The notes under the pieces: generated by a model
What the model saw: only the letters and a program-made list of their open reading frames with translations
Databases searched by the model: none
Told to the model about the DNA's origin: nothing
Position numbers and translations under genes: made by a program
Source of the DNA: Catalinimonas alkaloidigena
Lineage (GTDB): Bacteria > Bacteroidota > Bacteroidia > Cytophagales > Flexibacteraceae
Assembly (NCBI RefSeq): GCF_900100765.1
Contig: NZ_FNFO01000010.1
Span: 1 to 64,000, forward strand
Direction: 5' to 3'
Length of the DNA: 64,000 bases
Shown: positions 32,288-40,316 of the stretch, piece after piece
Position numbering within the stretch: position 1 is the first letter of the stretch
Layout of the letters: the number at the start of each line of letters is the position of its first letter

Positions 32288-34882
32288 ATGATCAACCGTC
32301 TCATTTTTATCTGCTGGATGGGGTTAGGAACTTGGGCGAGCTATGCTCAGGTACAGGACGACTTCTCCGACGGTGATTTCACACAGAACCCCACTTGGGA
32401 GGGCGATGTCGCTGATTTTAAGATCAATACTGACAATCAACTTCAGCTTAATCAAGATAAGGCTAGCATTTCGCAATTGGTTACGTCTAGTGCGGTAACT
32501 AGCGACATGGAGTGGCAGTTTTATGTCCGGTTAGCTTTCGCTCCTTCATCACAAAATTATGCCCGTATCTACTTGCTAGCCGATCAAAAAAACTTGGATG
32601 GAAGCAATACAGATGGCTACTTTATTCAGCTTGGTGACCTCGGAAGCAATGACGGAATTGATCTATACAAACAAACAAATGGAAACTCAGGTCGCATTCT
32701 TCAGACCTTTCCGGGTGTAGCGGCAAGTCGACCAACCTTACGCATTCGCGTGACGCTGGAACACGACAGCTTGTGGACGATTTACGCAGATACATTAGGA
32801 GGATTTGCGTTCTTACCGGGCGGGGCAATCACTATAGCTCAGCAAGATCGTAGTGATTTTTTCGGCTTCTACTGCCGTTACACCGTTTCCAATGCTACTA
32901 AATTTTACCTGGATGATGTACTAGTGCGTCCGCTTGTGGTGGATACTGTAGCACCTGTCCTCACCAGCGTCACCGCGATTTCCGAGCACGAACTGAAACT
33001 TGCCTGGTCTGAGGCCCTCGACCCCACGGCTGCACAGGACACGACCAATTACCTTGTTCCGGAACTAGGCGCTCCGCAGACCGCAACTTTGCTCGCGCCC
33101 GATTCGGTGCTGCTGACGTTCTCGGAGGCCTTCGCAATCGAACAGGACTATCACCTGTCGGTGATTGGTACAAGCGATCTGGCCGGCAATCTGATGGAAC
33201 CGATTGTGTTACCATTTCATTGGTTTCCCGGCTATTATCCCGCGCAGCCCTTCGAGGTAGTAATTCACGAAATTATGGCTGACCCTTCGCCCCCGCGCGA
33301 TTTGCCGGACGCAGAGTACCTTGAACTACGTAACGTCACCTCAAACGTGCTATCGCTGACGGGTTATCGGCTGGAAGATGGGACGGGCACCACTACCTTG
33401 CCCGAACTACTCGTCCAACCCGACGAACTTGTAATTTTATGCAGTAGCTCCACACGTTCGGCTTTTTCGGCCTTTGGACGTGCTGTGGCAGTCCCTTCCT
33501 TTCCTTCGCTGCGCAACGATGGCGAACCGCTGGCGTTACGCGCCCCGGACGGAACCCTGATTCATGCCGTTACCTATTCGGACGAGTGGTACGGCGATGC
33601 CCAGAAGGCCGAAGGCGGCTGGTCGCTCGAAATGGTGGACGCTACTAACCCCTGCAGTGGCCGTACCAACTGGACCGCCAGTGTGGCCCCCCCGGGTGGA
33701 ACCCCCGGACAGCTCAACTCGGTAGCCGCGTCGAACCCCGATTTGTCGAAACCACAACTGATCCGCGTGGAGGCGTTGGCGGCAGATTCGCTGCTGCTCG
33801 TTTTCAATGAATCGCTCGATAGCCTCAGCCTGGCGCAGGGAAGCTATGTGGTGCAGCCCGATGTCTCCATTGCCCGTGTGTTGATTGCTCCGCTGCAATT
33901 CGACCGGGCCGTATTGGCCTTGGCCGCGCCCCTACAGGCCGGACAACCCTATACCGTTACCGTTGGGAACATGCAGGATTGCGTCGGCAACACCATCGAA
34001 GGCGGACAGCCTTTTTCGTTTCTCCTGCCCGAACCTGCCGACTCGGGCGACATCATTCTCAACGAGATCTTGTTTGATCCCCACCCCGGTGGCGTCGATT
34101 TTGTGGAACTGGTCAATGTCTCGGAAAAGTACCTGCAACTCCAGGGGTGGCGACTCGCCAACGTGGAAGACGAGCAACTGGCTAATGAACGGTTGATCAC
34201 TACCGAATCGTTTGTGGTCGCGCCGGGGCAATACGTGCTGCTAACGCCTGATCCGGCACTTACGCTACGCGATTATCCCAAAGCGGCTTCCGAGAATTTC
34301 TTACCGGTGGCATCACTGCCCGCCTTTCCGAACGATGCGGGCAGCGTTGTGCTCCTGAGCCCGGCGGGGCAACCGTGGCAACGCTTCGACTATGACGTGC
34401 GCGACCATTTCACCCTTCTTGACGACGAAGAGGGCGTATCGCTGGAACGCATCCGGATGGAGGGCCCGGTGAACGATCCGTCCAACTGGCAATCGGCCGC
34501 GGCCACGGCGGGTTATGCCACGCCCGGCTATCGTAATTCGCAAGCCACCGATCCGCTGATTACCCAGGGGACGCTGGCTGTAGAACCCGCTGTGTTTACC
34601 CCAGATCAGGACGGCGACCGCGATGTCACCACCATTCGGTATCAGTTCGATCAGAGCGGGTTTGTCGGGACGCTTACGCTGTACGACGACCACGGACGTG
34701 TCATCCGGCAACTGGCTCGCAACGAAATTCTGGGCACCGAAGGAACGTACAAATGGGACGGAACGCAGGACGACGGACGCAAAGCCCGCATCGGCATTTA
34801 TCTGGTCCTCTTCGAAGTATTTCTCCTGAACGGTCATACCGAGATTTACCGTGACCAAGTTGTGGTTGGCTCTCGCTTTTAA
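32288..34882 (+). CDS. Secreted lamin-tail domain protein with Ig-like and C-terminal FlgD-like regions
   Basis: This 864-residue exported protein has a signal peptide (1-20, ending SYAQ), then a concanavalin-like beta region (about 22-215). It is followed by an Ig-like segment (VDTVAPVLTSV..., about 218-315), a lamin-tail domain (about 326-480, VVIHEIMADPSPP), a second Ig-like segment, a second lamin-tail domain (about 588-760, DIILNEILFDPHPGG), and a C-terminal FlgD-like strand set (GTLTLYDDHGRVI...KWDGTQDDGRKARIGIYLV). Such proteins occur on the surface of Cytophagales and may bind polymers or DNA; the role is unknown. The first 600 bases are visibly AT-richer than the rest. It ends three bases before the glycosyltransferase gene. 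Confidence 0.85.
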   Translation: MINRLIFICWMGLGTWASYAQVQDDFSDGDFTQNPTWEGDVADFKINTDNQLQLNQDKASISQLVTSSAVTSDMEWQFYVRLAFAPSSQNYARIYLLADQKNLDGSNTDGYFIQLGDLGSNDGIDLYKQTNGNSGRILQTFPGVAASRPTLRIRVTLEHDSLWTIYADTLGGFAFLPGGAITIAQQDRSDFFGFYCRYTVSNATKFYLDDVLVRPLVVDTVAPVLTSVTAISEHELKLAWSEALDPTAAQDTTNYLVPELGAPQTATLLAPDSVLLTFSEAFAIEQDYHLSVIGTSDLAGNLMEPIVLPFHWFPGYYPAQPFEVVIHEIMADPSPPRDLPDAEYLELRNVTSNVLSLTGYRLEDGTGTTTLPELLVQPDELVILCSSSTRSAFSAFGRAVAVPSFPSLRNDGEPLALRAPDGTLIHAVTYSDEWYGDAQKAEGGWSLEMVDATNPCSGRTNWTASVAPPGGTPGQLNSVAASNPDLSKPQLIRVEALAADSLLLVFNESLDSLSLAQGSYVVQPDVSIARVLIAPLQFDRAVLALAAPLQAGQPYTVTVGNMQDCVGNTIEGGQPFSFLLPEPADSGDIILNEILFDPHPGGVDFVELVNVSEKYLQLQGWRLANVEDEQLANERLITTESFVVAPGQYVLLTPDPALTLRDYPKAASENFLPVASLPAFPNDAGSVVLLSPAGQPWQRFDYDVRDHFTLLDDEEGVSLERIRMEGPVNDPSNWQSAAATAGYATPGYRNSQATDPLITQGTLAVEPAVFTPDQDGDRDVTTIRYQFDQSGFVGTLTLYDDHGRVIRQLARNEILGTEGTYKWDGTQDDGRKARIGIYLVLFEVFLLNGHTEIYRDQVVVGSRF

Positions 34883-34885
34883 CCT

Positions 34886-36463
34886 ATGATGCAAACCCTT
34901 TCTCCTTCGGTCCGGCCGGCCGCGCGCCTCACCGGGTCCGAGTCGCTAGTAGTAGCGGGCTTGATTCTCCTGAAACTGCTGGCGCATTTCCTGACCAATA
35001 CGCGCTACGGCCTGCACCGCGACGAGTTTCTGTACCTGGCCCTGGGCGATCATCTGGCGGCCGGCTACATGGAAGTCCCTCCTTTTATCGCGTTTGCCGG
35101 GCGCCTGGTTACTTCGCTGCTGGGTCATTCAGAGTTTGTGGTGCGGCTGCTGCCGGCTCTGGTAAGCGCCGCGACGTTGTGGCTCACTGCCTTGATGACC
35201 AAGGAGTTCGGAGGGAAGTGGTTTGCCCTGCTGCTCGCCGGCGTAGCCATTCTGGTGTCGCCTTCGCACTTGCGGACAGGCTGGCTGTTTCAGCCGGTGG
35301 TCTTCGACATTTTTTTCTGGACGCTTTGCGCTTACCTGCTGCTGCGGTACCTGAAGACCCAACGTCCCCGCGTGCTTCTCTACCTGGGCGTTGCCATCGG
35401 CATTGGGCTTTTGAACAAACATTCGGTGCTGATTTTTGTGGCCGCGATGCTGCTGGCGCTGGCCCTGACGCCGCACCGTACGGCCTTTCAACAACGTGCA
35501 CCGTACATAGCTGCGTTGGTGGCGTTCCTGATTTTCCTGCCGAACCTGATCTGGCAGGCCGTGCATCAGTTTCCGCTCGTGCATCATATGGAAGAATTGC
35601 GCCGAACGCAACTAGTACACGTTTCTGTGGCCGATTTTCTGGTATCACAACTGTTGATGAACCTTACGTCCGTCTTCATCTGGCTACCCGGGCTTTATTT
35701 TTTGCTGTGGACGCGTGGGGGTAAGCCGTACCGGGCGCTGGGATGGCTCTGCGTTTTGACCATTGTGCTGCTTCTGCTGGCCAGCGGCAAGGATTACTAC
35801 GCGCTGGGAATCTACCCGATGCTGACTGCCGCGGGAGCATACCATCTCGAACAGATCCTCGGCAAGTGGGTCTGGGTGCGGCTTGCGTTGCCCGCGCTGA
35901 TGGTGGGGCTGATCATTCCCACATTGCCCATTGCCCTGCCGGTGCTCTCGATGTCCAAATTGGTCAACTACTGTGAAGATGCCCGCGAGCGGGGTCTGGA
36001 GGGCGCGTTGCGCTGGGAAGATGGCGAGCTACACGCCATTCCACAGGATTATGCCGACATGAACGGGTGGCAAGAGCTCGCGTCGATTGTGCACCGCACG
36101 TACGAGGCCCTTCCCGAGGCCGAAAAGGCGCAGACACTGCTTTACGCAGAGAACTACGGGCAAGCCGGCGCGATCAATTACTATAACCGAAATAACGGAC
36201 TGCCTACGGTCGTGAGTTTCAACGCGAGTTTCCTGGTGTGGGCACCCGACACCATCCGAGCGCAGAGCCTGATTTACGTCAACGACGAGACGGAAGACGT
36301 ACGGCAGATGTTCCGTGACGTCCGGGAAGTGGGAAGAATTACGAACCCCTACGCCCGCGAAAAGGGTTTGCCGGTTTACTTATGCCGTCGGCCTCAGGTA
36401 GATTTTCCGGGCGTTTGGCACCGGCTGGCCCGCGAGCGAAAAGCAGTATTTGGCCTGGAGTAA
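34886..36463 (+). CDS. Glycosyltransferase family 39 membrane protein
   Basis: This 525-residue protein has about ten to twelve membrane helices and the GT39/ArnT-like start. After the first helix comes RYGLHRDEFLYLALGDHLAAGYMEVPPFIAF, in which the D-E pair is the usual metal or catalytic site on the outer face. A soluble C-terminal domain follows (about 365-525). Such enzymes move a sugar from a polyprenyl-phosphate donor to lipid or protein acceptors. The acceptor is not predictable. It starts three bases after the lamin-tail gene, so co-transcription is likely, but a functional link is only inference. Confidence 0.85.
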   Translation: MMQTLSPSVRPAARLTGSESLVVAGLILLKLLAHFLTNTRYGLHRDEFLYLALGDHLAAGYMEVPPFIAFAGRLVTSLLGHSEFVVRLLPALVSAATLWLTALMTKEFGGKWFALLLAGVAILVSPSHLRTGWLFQPVVFDIFFWTLCAYLLLRYLKTQRPRVLLYLGVAIGIGLLNKHSVLIFVAAMLLALALTPHRTAFQQRAPYIAALVAFLIFLPNLIWQAVHQFPLVHHMEELRRTQLVHVSVADFLVSQLLMNLTSVFIWLPGLYFLLWTRGGKPYRALGWLCVLTIVLLLLASGKDYYALGIYPMLTAAGAYHLEQILGKWVWVRLALPALMVGLIIPTLPIALPVLSMSKLVNYCEDARERGLEGALRWEDGELHAIPQDYADMNGWQELASIVHRTYEALPEAEKAQTLLYAENYGQAGAINYYNRNNGLPTVVSFNASFLVWAPDTIRAQSLIYVNDETEDVRQMFRDVREVGRITNPYAREKGLPVYLCRRPQVDFPGVWHRLARERKAVFGLE

Positions 36464-36467
36464 CTCG

Positions 36468-37472
36468 TTAATCTTTGTAAATCAACACCTTTGCTTTGGC
36501 CCCTTTCAGGCGGTAGCCGCGGTACATGCCTTCGGAGTTGAACGTCATGGTAATATTGCCTTTGCGGTCGATCCCGATAATGCCGCCGCTCCCGGGTTTC
36601 GCTTTTTCCAATTTGTCCAGAATCACCTGGCGCGCTGCTTCTTCCAAGCTAAGTCCTTTGTATTCCATGCGGGCCGAGATGTCGTAGGCCACGACGTTGC
36701 GAATGAAATACTCACCATGGCCGGTCGCCGAAATGGCACAGGTCGCATTGTTGGCATACGTACCCGCCCCGATGATGGGCGAATCGCCCACGCGCCCCCA
36801 GCGTTTGTTGGTCATGCCTCCGGTCGAAGTCCCGGCGGCCAGATTGCCCTGTTGGTCTAGTGCTACCGCGCCGACCGTCCCAAACTTATGCGGTGGACTG
36901 GGCGTGAGTTGACCAGAACCGTCGTGGTCCAGCTCCGTTTTTTCCTGCTCGATGATGCGCTGTAGCTGCTGGTAGCGCCGCTCGGTGTAGAAATACGACG
37001 GATCGACAATGTCCAGGCCTTGTTCTTTCGCAAACGTTTCGGCGCCCGTACCCGTCAGCATGACGTGTTCCGAGGCATTCATCACTTTGATGGCCGCCGA
37101 AATCGGATGCTTGATGTTGGTTACACCCGCTACGGCCCCGGCGTTGCCGGTCTTCCCGTCCATGATGGAAGCGTCCATTTCGTTTTTTCCTTCGTGCGTA
37201 AAGACCGCCCCCTTGCCTGCATTGAACAAGGGCGAATCTTCCAGATGATGCAGGGTCAGTTCAATGGCTGAGACGCTGCTTTCACCACGGGCCAGCGCGT
37301 CGTATCCGAGGTTGATGGCTTCTTCCAGGGTTTGCCGGTAGGCTTGTTCCTGCGCGGGCGTCATACTTTCCCGGCGAATGGTCCCCGCCCCGCCGTGGAC
37401 AACAATCCCGAAGGTTTGGGCATGTGAGGTTAGCGTCACAAATAGAAATATAAAAAGTAAATTTATTCTCAT
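36468..37472 (-). CDS. Isoaspartyl peptidase / L-asparaginase (Ntn hydrolase), exported
   Basis: This 334-residue enzyme has a signal peptide (1-19, ending SHAQ), then the family start FGIVVHGGAG. It is made as a precursor that cuts itself before the nucleophile T199 in KFGTVGAVALD, and the substrate pocket TSTGGMTNKRWGRVGDSPIIGAGTYA follows. It would release beta-aspartyl dipeptides or asparagine in the periplasm. The length and all catalytic residues are normal for plant-type asparaginases. It converges on the GT39 gene with a four-base gap. Confidence 0.93.
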   Translation of the reverse strand: MRINLLFIFLFVTLTSHAQTFGIVVHGGAGTIRRESMTPAQEQAYRQTLEEAINLGYDALARGESSVSAIELTLHHLEDSPLFNAGKGAVFTHEGKNEMDASIMDGKTGNAGAVAGVTNIKHPISAAIKVMNASEHVMLTGTGAETFAKEQGLDIVDPSYFYTERRYQQLQRIIEQEKTELDHDGSGQLTPSPPHKFGTVGAVALDQQGNLAAGTSTGGMTNKRWGRVGDSPIIGAGTYANNATCAISATGHGEYFIRNVVAYDISARMEYKGLSLEEAARQVILDKLEKAKPGSGGIIGIDRKGNITMTFNSEGMYRGYRLKGAKAKVLIYKD

Positions 37473-37762
37473 ATCCTTAAAACAATAGGATTTAAATTGG
37501 CATCTTTACTCGAGAGGCCAATTAGCAATTTAACCTCTTATTATCGATTTGGTAACCAAATATTACATTCTTTGGAAATAAAATTTTCTATGGCGTAGGC
37601 CAATTATTCGATTCATAAAATTTTATTCTTTTATATGTAACTATATTCAACAATCGTTAAGCAGGTGGAAACGGAATTATTTAAATTTGCAGCGAATTTC
37701 GGATGTATATTGTTTAGTTTATGTGTTCAATAATTATTACACCACCATCAACCTCTAAATAA
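37473..37762. other. AT-rich divergent intergenic region
   Basis: These 290 bases separate the asparaginase gene and the DksA-like gene, which point away from each other. The region is markedly AT-rich and holds no ORF of note. An exact -7 box for the right-hand gene is annotated separately. Nothing else specific was seen. Confidence 0.5.
37682..37689 (+). promoter_or_regulatory. Putative -7 box of the DksA-like gene
   Basis: TAAATTTG is an exact TAnnTTTG match, 73 bases before the ATG. The -33 element is not clear (GTTAAG about 23 bases upstream). The predicted leader is about 67 bases. Confidence 0.5.
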
Positions 37763-38149
37763 ATGGCTCAAGAAGAAAGAATACGGTACTCTGAAGAAGA
37801 GTTGAAAGAGTTTGAAGAGCTGATCCTGCGTAAGCTGGAAAAAGCGAAAAAAGAATTGGCCTTCTACAAAGAATCCCTGACGCGGCGCAACGATTCGGGT
37901 ACGGAAAACACTGCCAGCAGCATGAAAGTGCTGGAAGACGGTGCCGATGCCCTGGAAAAAGAGAACTTCAACCAGCTCGCGGCCCGTCAGCAGAAATTCA
38001 TTCAACAGCTTGAACAAGCCTTGATCCGCATCAAAAACGGCACGTATGGCTTGTGCGTCGATACCGGCAAGCTGATTCCGAAGGAACGTTTGCGCGCGGT
38101 GCCCCACACCCAGCACTCGATCGAAGCCAAAATGAACCGCGTTAACTAA
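37763..38149 (+). CDS. TraR/DksA-family regulator with degenerate zinc finger
   Basis: This 128-residue protein has the DksA/TraR layout: a long coiled-coil helical hairpin (about 10-90), then a C-terminal segment GTYGLCVDTGKLIPKERLRAVPHTQ, where the C4 zinc finger should be. Only one of the four cysteines remains, as is common in Bacteroidota members. In E. coli, DksA enters the RNA polymerase secondary channel and works with ppGpp; a similar role is likely but not shown. The gene stands alone between an AT-rich promoter region and a strong terminator. Confidence 0.87.
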   Translation: MAQEERIRYSEEELKEFEELILRKLEKAKKELAFYKESLTRRNDSGTENTASSMKVLEDGADALEKENFNQLAARQQKFIQQLEQALIRIKNGTYGLCVDTGKLIPKERLRAVPHTQHSIEAKMNRVN

Positions 38150-38162
38150 TACAACCTAACCG

Positions 38163-38216
38163 CAAAACTTCCGATTAGCGCACGAAACCGTGGGTTAATC
38201 GGAAGTTTTGTTTATT
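38163..38216 (+). terminator. Terminator after the DksA-like gene
   Basis: CAAAACTTCCGATTA (38163-38177) pairs fully with TAATCGGAAGTTTTG (38196-38210), with a smaller inner CACG/CGTG stem in the loop, followed by a T-rich tail. It ends just before the scpB start at 38223. Confidence 0.85.
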
Positions 38217-38222
38217 TGCCCT

Positions 38223-38783
38223 ATGCACTCTGAATTACTATGCCAGGTGGAAGCGCTGATCTTCTGCGCGACCGAACCGATCACCCCGGAAGAGCTCAAG
38301 CGCTGTCTGTGCGAAACCTACGACGCGACCATCTCGGACGAGGACATTACCGTAGCCCTGGAAGCCCTCCGCCAGCGATACGACCAGCCGATGTATGCGT
38401 TCGGGCTGTGTGCCCTTGCGGGCGGGTATCAGTTCATGACCAAGCCCGATTTTCAGCCGGTAGTGCAAACGCTCTTGCGTCAGAATTCCAAGAAGCGCCT
38501 CTCGCCTTCTGCCCTCGAAACTTTGGCGATCATCGCCTACAAACAGCCGGTTACCAAAACCGAGGTGGAACAAATCCGGGGCGTTACCTGCGACTACGCT
38601 CTGCAAAAGCTGCTGGAGAAAGAACTGGTGGAGATTCTGGGCAAGGCCGAAACCCCGGGCCGGCCGCTCCTGTACGGGACCAGTCGCCGCTTCATGGAGC
38701 ATTTTGGCCTCAACAGCCTGAAAGATTTGCCCACGCTGAAGGAAGTAGTGCAGCCCAAAGCCGAGATTGGCAACCCAAACTGA
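38223..38783 (+). CDS. scpB: Segregation and condensation protein B
   Basis: This 186-residue protein is the kleisin partner subunit of the SMC-ScpAB condensin, needed for chromosome folding and segregation. It shows two winged-helix domains: EALIFCATEPITPEEL at the start, and LSPSALETLAIIAYKQPVTKTEVEQIRGV (about 98-126) with LGKAETPGRPLLYGTSRRFMEHFGL near 142-162. The ATG at 38223 is preferred because it gives the family N terminus. ScpA is not in this window. The gene lies close to the preceding terminator, so its promoter probably overlaps the hairpin's T-rich tail. Confidence 0.93.
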   Translation: MHSELLCQVEALIFCATEPITPEELKRCLCETYDATISDEDITVALEALRQRYDQPMYAFGLCALAGGYQFMTKPDFQPVVQTLLRQNSKKRLSPSALETLAIIAYKQPVTKTEVEQIRGVTCDYALQKLLEKELVEILGKAETPGRPLLYGTSRRFMEHFGLNSLKDLPTLKEVVQPKAEIGNPN

Positions 38784-38813
38784 ACTAATCCATGGCGGCT
38801 CGGTGTTGATTCG

Positions 38814-38821
38814 TACCTTTG
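38814..38821 (+). promoter_or_regulatory. Putative -7 box of the pseudouridine synthase gene
   Basis: TACCTTTG is an exact TAnnTTTG match 12 bases before the ATG at 38834, giving a very short leader. No good -33 TTTG is seen. Confidence 0.5.
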
Positions 38822-38833
38822 CATTTTAAGGTT

Positions 38834-40273
38834 ATGAAAAAGACACCTGATCCGTCCGATTCGCCCCAGCGTTCTGCTTCTGAGCAACCAGAAGACGCTG
38901 CGTCGCGGGCTTATTACAACGATACTTCGTACGGACGTAAAAAATCCTCGCAGCGCCCTGCCAAAGCCGCCGAGCCTGCACCGCCCAAACCGCAACGTGG
39001 CGACGTAACGCAGAAGAAACAGGACCGTTCGGTCTTCGACAAAGAGTTCGACTGGAACCAGGAGTTCACGGACGAATCTCCTGGAAAACCGAGTCGCAAA
39101 GCAGCGCGGACGCCTGCCAAGCGAGAGCACCGTGCCGAGCGGCCTGCGTCGTTTCAAGAGAAACCCTTCCGACGCGATCGCCCCGACAAGGGGGGACAGC
39201 CCCGGGACGACGAACGCCCTCGCAAGCGTTTCGACGACGAACCGTCGCCTCGTTCTTCTCGCCGCTCCGACGACCGTGATGCCGGTGAAAAACGCGTACG
39301 CAAACGTGTCGCGAACGACCGCAACGACGACTACGGCAAAATTTCGGGACGCCCGTATGCACGCCAGGAGGGACGCAAATTCTCAGACAAGAAATCGGAT
39401 CGTCCTCGCAAGCCGTCTTCTGATCGCTCCGAATTTGACTCACGTCGCGGCGATCGCCGGCGTTCTTTTCAGGAAGACTCCTTCTCGGATCGTCGTCCTT
39501 CCCGGGGCGGCAAATCGTTCGAGGCGAACCGGAAACCCAAAGCACCGGCAGCGGAAAGCGACCCCAACATTCTTCGCCTGAACCGCTACATCGCCAACTC
39601 GGGTGTCTGCTCCCGCCGCGAAGCCGACGAACTGATTGCCGCAGGGCAGATTGAAGTGAACGGAAACGTAGTGACGGAACTGGGCACCAAGGTGAAGCGA
39701 GACGATGTGGTGAAGTACAAAGGTCGTCGCCTGTCTCCTGAAAAGCCGGTGTATGTGCTTCTGAACAAACCCAAAGACTTTATCACGACGCTGAGCGATC
39801 CGCAGGAACGCAAAACGGTAATGCAATTGGTGGAAAATGCCGCTGAAGAGCGCATTTATCCCGTAGGGCGCCTAGACCGCAACACGACCGGATTACTTCT
39901 TTTCACCAACGACGGCGCACTGGCCGACAAGCTATCGCACCCGTCGAGCGAAGTGAAGAAGATCTATCAGGTAGATCTGAATAAACCTCTGGCCAAGAAT
40001 GACCTGGAGCAAATTCAGGAAGGCGTGATGCTGGAAGACGGCCTGGTGCCGGTCGATGACATCCAGGTACTTTCGGCCGATAAAACGGTTTTAGGACTGG
40101 AAATTCACGTGGGCCGCAACCGGGTGGTGCGCCGCCTGTTCGAACACCTGGGCTACGATGTAGTGCGGCTGGACCGCGTGATGTATGCGGGGCTGACCAA
40201 GAAAGATTTGTCGCGCGGCAAATGGCGCTACTTAACAGAAAAAGAGTTGAACATGCTGAAACGCATTCGTTAA
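38834..40273 (+). CDS. RluB/RsuA-family rRNA pseudouridine synthase with long disordered N terminus
   Basis: This 479-residue protein modifies a uridine in rRNA, probably 23S. Residues 1 to about 240 are low-complexity and highly charged (R, D, K, S, P) with no fold. After them come an S4 RNA-binding domain (about 245-300, LRLNRYIANSGVCSRREADELIAAGQIEVNG) and the catalytic domain with the aspartate D348 in GRLDRNTTGLLLFTNDG. The C terminus has the usual VGRNRVVRRLFEHLGYDVVRLDR stretch. The N-terminal tail makes it nearly twice the usual length; such tails are common in Bacteroidota homologues and may bind RNA. The ATG at 38834 follows a -7 box. Confidence 0.9.
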   Translation: MKKTPDPSDSPQRSASEQPEDAASRAYYNDTSYGRKKSSQRPAKAAEPAPPKPQRGDVTQKKQDRSVFDKEFDWNQEFTDESPGKPSRKAARTPAKREHRAERPASFQEKPFRRDRPDKGGQPRDDERPRKRFDDEPSPRSSRRSDDRDAGEKRVRKRVANDRNDDYGKISGRPYARQEGRKFSDKKSDRPRKPSSDRSEFDSRRGDRRRSFQEDSFSDRRPSRGGKSFEANRKPKAPAAESDPNILRLNRYIANSGVCSRREADELIAAGQIEVNGNVVTELGTKVKRDDVVKYKGRRLSPEKPVYVLLNKPKDFITTLSDPQERKTVMQLVENAAEERIYPVGRLDRNTTGLLLFTNDGALADKLSHPSSEVKKIYQVDLNKPLAKNDLEQIQEGVMLEDGLVPVDDIQVLSADKTVLGLEIHVGRNRVVRRLFEHLGYDVVRLDRVMYAGLTKKDLSRGKWRYLTEKELNMLKRIR

Positions 40274-40277
40274 AAAC

Positions 40278-40311
40278 AAAAAGGCTTCCGACATCGGAAG
40301 CCTTTTTTTAT
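40278..40311. terminator. Bidirectional terminator between pseudouridine synthase and glyS
   Basis: AAAAAGGCTTCCGA pairs with TCGGAAGCCTTTTT with almost no loop, with an A run on the left and a T run on the right. It lies four bases after the plus-strand stop and a few bases after the glyS stop. Confidence 0.93.
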
Positions 40312-40316
40312 GGTGT

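Noticed and set aside
35184-35648. Frames opposite and shifted within the GT39 gene
   Set aside because: Shadow frames of a clear multi-helix membrane protein; proline- and arginine-rich without motifs.
37473-37762. Possible small RNA in the AT-rich gap before the DksA-like gene
   Set aside because: No hairpin with a T run and no second promoter was found; only a promoter box for the next gene.
39080-39540. Repeat array or CRISPR-like pattern in the arginine/aspartate-rich region
   Set aside because: The repetition is at the level of amino-acid composition (low-complexity tail); no regular DNA repeat unit or spacers are present.
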